The notes under the pieces: generated by a model
The model's database searches: none
Told to the model about the DNA's origin: nothing
What the model saw: only the letters and a program-made list of their open reading frames with translations
Source of the DNA: Dicyema japonicum
Taxonomy: Eukaryota; Dicyemida; Rhombozoa; Dicyemidae
NCBI GenBank assembly: GCA_011109175.1
Contig: RDEW01000013.1
Location: 1 to 33,174 of the forward strand
DNA length: 33,174 nucleotides
Direction of reading: 5' to 3'
Program-made: the position numbers and the translations under genes
In this document: in pieces, positions 29,312-33,174 of the stretch
Numbering within the stretch: position 1 is the first letter of the stretch
Layout: every line of letters starts with the position of its first letter

Positions 29312-30800
29312 TGTTCCATCCGGTCTTTGGTTAGCTGGGGCGAGTCCGAGCGGATCCAATTGGACAGAAAATACGACCGCCTCAAGTCCCCAAGAAATAA
29401 CTCCGTTGATGCGCCGTTTCTTGGACTCCTTCCAGCACTCCTCCGGCAGGAAAGAGTGTGAAGACATTTCTCGTAGACCATTCCTTTACATCTACAGCGA
29501 TGTATCCAAAAACATTCATTCCGAGGCGGACGGAAGACCCAATCCTTTAAAAATTCATGTCCCTGAAACTTGGGCTGTCCATAGAAGAAAAAGAAGTCGA
29601 ATAAAGACGTGTGGATTCCAGGGTTTTTAAGTCTGATGTGAATAGTTGGACGGATCCATTATTCTCTTCCAGAAGAGTTGACATATTACTGCCATATAGA
29701 GGAGAGCCGAAAACATTGCATTTTCGAATGGGGTGACTGAGACATCCCAGAGATAAGTAGAATTCGTAGCCACTCAAGTCGTCTCTCTGAAAACAACGTT
29801 AATGATTTCACATTTATACGGATTTGGTTCCAATCCAGGTGCTGTAAGTGCAAAAATAGCGGACTCGACCTCTGCCAAAACAATTTCTCAATCCCCTCCG
29901 ATGGTCGCATTATCCAGGTACCATAAGCTCAGTGGGGTTCCGATCGCTGATGCTGTACAATCGATGCCAACGGCAAGGAGTAGGAGGCCAAGGGGGTCGC
30001 CTTGTTGGACCTCAGTCTTGGATTCGATGATGTGTTGTCCTAAGATTAGCGTGCAAATAGAACCATATGAGAGTTTCACCAATCTGTTAATTTCCGGGAT
30101 CATGGAGATGATAGCTTCTATGATTCTATCTCTGCGAATGCTATTGAAGGCAATGCGGATGTTTAGTTTGACTATTATAGCATTTGTAGTGTCTGGCGGA
30201 CTGACAGCGAAGTTCCGGATTGAGTGGATTATTGCCTCGCATCCATGAGAAATTCCAACCCCAAGTTGATTAGGGCTCAGTCGTGGACTTGCTCGCTATA
30301 CTGGCAGCAATCTCAGGTGCCTGAATACATTGTCTATAGCGATGAGTCTTAACTCACTACAAGGCTTTCTGAAGGTGATCAATTTGAATGCAAAAAGGAG
30401 TCCTCTGGCATAGTCGGAAAAATCATCCCGAAGAATGATGTAAGGGTCTTTATTGAATTAATGAGGGAATTCCCCATATCGGCGGTTGTGGAAAAAATAA
30501 GGTCTTTCATATGGCTCGGACGTAGGCCGTCCAAGATATATGAAATAGCAGATCGTATATCACTTGTGGTGGTTGCCAAATGTGGAATGTCCTTCCCAAT
30601 TTCTGTCTCGCGAAGATCCGACGGGGCGGGTGGATGTTTTTTGGTGATGAGCTCGAGGGTTTCGGTAGTTGGTGAAAGAACCTTGTCATTGCTATAGAGC
30701 GTACGCAGGGCACCTCGAATGTCCCCGACCATGACCTTCTTATTCACTTCTTTGCGTATCTCCCACTTGTCTTTTTTGATCCTGGAGGATGAGGTGATTC
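29312..30800 (-). pseudogene. LINE-K reverse transcriptase, catalytically dead
   Basis: Minus-strand order: VNKKVMVGDIRGALRTLYSND near 30740-30690, ITKKHPPAPSDLRE near 30640, LDGLRPSHMKDLI near 30530 (missing the usual AGGP ahead of it), LRLIAIDNVFRHL near 30340, LSPNQLGVGISHGCEAIIH near 30270, motif A as IVKLNIRIAFNSI near 30170 with the catalytic Asp replaced by Asn, motif B as VQQGDPLGLLL near 30010, motif C as WYLDNATIGGD near 29900 with the second Asp replaced by Asn, then AEVESAIFALTAPGLEPN and KCEII near 29850. KHPPAP, QQGDPLGP and WYLDDGTxGG are marks of one LINE-like RT lineage I recognise by sequence but cannot name. Its C-terminal domain is found separately at 5700-6515 and 7082-7380. 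Loss of both aspartates means no polymerase activity. Confidence 0.8.
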
Positions 30801-30899
30801 AAACGCCCTAAGCATTCATCCTTGTTAGATAGCTCTCCACACAAGCTGATTCAAACGGCGTAGGCATTCATCCGTGTTAGATAGGTCTAAGACAAGTCC
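30796..30899. repeat. 52-bp tandem duplication, two units
   Basis: Units 30796-30847 and 30848-30899 both begin GATTCAAACG and contain GCATTCATCC and TGTTAGATAG with about 10 differences. On the minus strand both encode DECLRRLN/DECLGRLN in the leader of LINE-K. The 52-base period is not a multiple of three, so the duplication shifts the frame. Confidence 0.75.
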
Positions 30900-30919
30900 A
30901 GAGAAAGGCTTCTTACGCC

Positions 30920-31085
30920 CACTGTGATTCCCAAAGCATGAGGGGGCATGACCAATTTGGCAAAGATCGTGCGTCCTTCTTGTTAGCTTATAGGACCCAA
31001 GGTGTCCAAAATTTAGGAAACGGGAACATTGAATACCGAATTTCTTCTTGTTTGCTTTGCCACAGATTATGCAGGGAAGAAACGT
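30920..31085 (-). pseudogene. PHD-like zinc finger at the N-terminal end of LINE-K
   Basis: One minus-strand frame reads CIICGKANKKKFGIQCSRF, then NFGHLGSYK, then LCQIGHAPSCF. The pattern C-x2-C, then GIQC, then H, then C resembles a PHD finger (C..C......giqCd.C..W.H..C), with the fourth metal ligand changed from Cys to Phe. The frame continues as GRKKPFSGLVLDLSNTDECL toward the RT remnant, so I take it as the N-terminal domain of the same element. PHD-like fingers occur in some LINE proteins. One missing ligand means it would not fold normally. Confidence 0.5.
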
Positions 31086-31293
31086 GGGGAAGCATGGTTT
31101 ATTACGTCCACTTTGAGTTCAGTGTCGTTAGTTCTAGCAGTGAGGTTTACCATTTTAATCGAGACTCAAAAAGGAACCCACTAGAACAACAATAATTTAA
31201 AATTCCTTTTGTGAATCATAAGAAGCAGGTCACTGATTCTGTTAAACAGAATCGGATCATCATCGCGAAGAAAAATGATAGAAATGTAGCTGG

Positions 31294-31357
31294 CATTTCC
31301 TTGCAAATGGTTAGGGGAAATGCGTTCTCAATTATGAGAGCAGCCAGTAGTTGTTAA
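31294..31357 (+). pseudogene. LINE-K extreme C-terminus fragment
   Basis: ISLQMVRGNAFSIMRAASSC followed by TAA at 31355-31357 resembles the LINE-K end LEMAIIRSNAFAIL at about 7300 and VKGNSHSIL at about 6480. The family's usual end is an 'Q(R/M)x..A..RGNA.SI' segment. It is plus strand, opposite to the RT piece to its left, so it is a separate insertion. The fragment is short, hence the modest confidence. Confidence 0.45.
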
Positions 31358-31576
31358 CTGTTAGTTTAACTGTTTTTAGTACAAAATAATTCAGGAATGA
31401 TATAAGACGATTAAAAGTGTTTTTAAATTCTTTTCTTTTTTGTTGCGTGTGTCTCTGAAGAAATCAGGTTCCAGAAGTATAAATACGTAGGAAGAAGTAC
31501 TCTCGAATTTTCTGTGTAAGAAGCAGTCTTTTGTGAAGCTGGTCGGAACCATATCAATCAATCACTATCATAGAGA

Positions 31577-31640
31577 GGTTATACAAAACTCAATTCTGAA
31601 CCCTGATTTATTCAACATATTCATGATGAGCCTACGTTGA
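31577..31640 (+). pseudogene. Jockey-like RT motif B fragment
   Basis: VIQNSILNPDLFNIFMMSL resembles the RT block GVPQGSVLSPxLFNIFMxxL. Neither motif A nor the YADD box is recognisable around it. It precedes the 2A-bearing LINE on the same strand and could be the tail of an earlier copy of that family. Confidence 0.45.
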
Positions 31641-31984
31641 GTATTGAGAATTTCTGTCAAGTCCTTAGGAATCAGCTTTTAAAGTAATACTTGAGACGTG
31701 ACTACATACTTCCAGTTAAAACTGCTTATTTTCTATATATTTGTTAAATGTGAGAAAGAAGGCTTTCCAAGCTCTTCTTGAATGTTGTGTCTGAAGAGAA
31801 ACAACATTCTCTTCATTTTTTGGGGTTATACTGGCTACTTTGGTTTACAAATGCTAGGAAAACATGTGCGTGTTAGCGTGGTGTCAAGTGGCTCACTGGA
31901 AAAGCTGTCACCCATTCCTAATTGGAACAAAAGAGCCTCATTCCTCCCCCATCTAAATTGACTTGCATTTGGGATGATTCCCCA

Positions 31985-32050
31985 GACTTATGTTCAAAAC
32001 TTATGTTGTGTGGAGACATTGAAAGCAATCCAGGCCCTCATGAAAACTGA
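31985..32050 (+). pseudogene. 2A-type ribosome-skipping peptide at LINE N-terminus
   Basis: The frame reads DLCSKLMLCGDIESNPGP. It contains the full D-(V/I)-E-x-N-P-G-P consensus and the preceding Leu-rich stretch with Gly before the Asp, as in 2A peptides that make ribosomes skip a peptide bond between the last Gly and Pro. 2A sequences are known near the N-terminus of certain APE-type non-LTR retrotransposons, where they separate the leader from the endonuclease-RT protein. Here the frame ends with HEN and a TGA at 32048-32050, and the endonuclease starts one base back in the next frame, so a single small indel separates them. Function is inferred from the motif only. Confidence 0.8.
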
Positions 32051-32600
32051 CTATTCTACAACTCAATGTGAACGGTATCAGAAGGAAGATCCTAGAACTT
32101 CTGGCATTCCTTGCAGAAATGAACGCTGATTTTGGACTAATCCAAATTATCACTAACCACTCCAACACCTTGCTTTTCCGGATACACGGTGATCCGATAC
32201 ACGGTGCCTTTAACGACATAAGCCCTCAGGTTTCAAACCTTTTGGACTCAGATTGTACTTTGGAGCAGATCACTATTAAGTTTCAATTATTCTCTTTTTT
32301 CTGGATCATTTTAGTCAATGTGTACATCCCTTCACAGGGGTCCTGTCCAACTTCCTATGTTCCCCAAATATTCCGCCTTTCCGGACTGAAAAATTTTTCT
32401 AATATGTAGCGATCTTATAAATCGTCATCCCTTGTGGCTAACTTCACATTCTGCCAACAACCGAGGTGAACTCTTTGCAAATGGCCATAGAGACATGATT
32501 GTCCCTAATGACCTAACGCCCATACAATAACTCCACTTAGGACCACATATGGTTGTGCATATATTTTTTCCAGTGACCTATATCTCTACATCTAAGAGGA
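32047..32600 (+). pseudogene. APE-type LINE endonuclease remnant
   Basis: LTILQLNVNGIRRKILELLAF opens the domain (the Asn after Leu is the first catalytic residue), MNADFGLIQIITNHSN stands where the family has IxxIQETK, so the catalytic Glu is lost. IILVNVYIPSQG near 32310 is the NVYxP strand. Then, in another frame, DLINRHPLW and ANNRGELFA near 32410-32480 match the GDFNaHHplWgs...NarGe.l part of Jockey-type endonucleases, with the GDFN itself gone. The SDH end is not seen. At least three frame changes are required. Confidence 0.82.
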
Positions 32601-33174
32601 CTTCGGCGGATCCGTATGCCCTAAGTCAAGTGAAAAAATTCAAGAATTATGGCAAGTCAGACTGGACAGGCTTTAGTAATTATGTCAATGATGTGTTGGT
32701 CAACCTTCAGTTGACGAGGCTGCAAAACTTATCAGTGAGGAAGATTTTGATTCCTCTCTCGTCATATACAAAATTTGTCCCTACTTTAAACTCACGCACC
32801 CTTCAGCTCATAAAACGAAGAGACCTTCTAAAACGATCCAAATTGATGGTCGCAAACTCCTTGGGAGCAATCAGAGGACTAAACAAGGAAACCAGTCTGA
32901 ACATTAGAGAACATGGAAAATGGATGTCGCCTACATAAAAAGAGCTCATCTTCCCAATTTTGGAGAACTCTAAAACAAGTCAACATCGAGTTGGAGACGC
33001 TCACGGGCAGTAATATCTAAAAAATGAATGCCATATACACCCAAACTTATTCATGAAACATTATGCTACAATCAGTTTTAAAACATTCTCAAAACAACTG
33101 ACATCAAGGTGAAAAAACCGAAGAAGAGCAATACCAGGAACTATTCTCAGAAAAAAGGTTCCTAGAAGCTATCA
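32549..33174 (+). pseudogene. LINE linker and start of RT
   Basis: The frame 32549-32938 holds KKFKNYGKSDWTGFSNYVND near 32640-32690 (family: adW..f...i...) and LIPLSSYTKFVPTLNSRTLQLIKRRDLL (family: iP.g......p.w......l...Rd.l). After frame changes, SSSSQFWRTLKQVN near 32945 and EEEQYQELFSEKRFLEAI at the very end match the run into the RT fingers. The RT catalytic motifs lie beyond the window. Confidence 0.7.

Larger units (their letters stand above)
31925..33174 (+). mobile_element. Jockey/CR1-like LINE with 2A motif and APE endonuclease (runs off window)
   Basis: Plus-strand order: a short frame ending in the 2A motif (32012-32038), the endonuclease (32047 to about 32600), a linker, and the first residues of the RT at the right edge. 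Several frameshifts and stops show that it is inactive. The element's 5' start is not defined; the frame with the 2A opens after a stop at about 31920. The rest of the RT lies beyond 33174. Confidence 0.8.

Noticed and set aside
29289-30697. Plus-strand frames of 113, 148 and 78 codons
   Set aside because: They are antisense to the LINE-K RT remnant, which has ordered RT motifs on the minus strand.
1-33174. CRISPR arrays, bacterial operons, phage or plasmid genes
   Set aside because: No regularly spaced direct repeats, no ribosome-binding-site-led gene strings and no such protein families were seen.

Overview
This is an AT-rich stretch of a eukaryotic, probably metazoan, nuclear genome. I find no intact host protein-coding gene. 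What can be read is a dense bed of decayed transposable elements plus a decayed ribosomal DNA segment. There is no operon structure, no CRISPR array and no bacterial or phage-like coding. Four single Ns (2413, 20011, 24992, 29310) mark assembly joins or ambiguous bases. I cannot name the species from the sequence.

Layout: 1-190 and 3826-4045 are copies of a dispersed retroelement end, with a third at 22083-22179. 1144-3675 is a two-unit tandem duplication with an N at the junction; it carries a Tigger/pogo-type DNA transposon (whole copy 3021-3776). 4225-4845 (minus) is a Jockey-like reverse transcriptase (RT) remnant. 5700-6515 and 7082-7380 (plus) are C-terminal pieces of a second LINE-type lineage, here called LINE-K. 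8131-8906 is a MITE-like inverted-repeat element. 11321-12230 is an internally deleted hAT transposon with a perfect 8-bp target duplication. 12616-13320 is the nuclease end of a LINE with a restriction-like endonuclease. 14398-14836 is a weak LINE endonuclease/linker remnant. 15541-16018 is an internally deleted integrase. 16091-18060 (plus) and 18440-18810 (minus) are decayed RTE-type LINE pieces.

19185-19690 is the 5' part of a strongly diverged small-subunit rRNA gene and 20105-21485 is the 3' half of a large-subunit rRNA gene, both plus strand. The LSU piece is changed in the peptidyl-transferase loop, the sarcin-ricin loop and the universally conserved I-PpoI site region, so I read it as an rDNA pseudogene. 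21829-21898 is a tRNA-like Pol III element. 22944-23145 and 29048-29238 are two copies of the C-terminal end of one unidentified repeat protein. 23477-24240 is a second, protein-bearing Tigger remnant.

25661-28662 (minus) is the best-preserved element: an RTE-type LINE flanked by a 9-bp target duplication, with one open frame for endonuclease, RT and C-terminal domain broken only by one single-base frameshift. 29312-31085 (minus) is the N-terminal and RT part of LINE-K, with catalytic aspartates lost. 31925 to the right edge (plus) is a Jockey/CR1-like LINE that starts with a virus-like 2A motif (GDIESNPGP) just ahead of its endonuclease and continues off the window.

These elements do not form a pathway. 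The window records several waves of LINE, hAT, Tigger and integrase-bearing insertions, with the RTE copy the most recent. The points most worth following are the 2A-LINE, the LINE-K lineage with its PHD-like finger, the rDNA pseudogene, and the likely false duplication at 2413.
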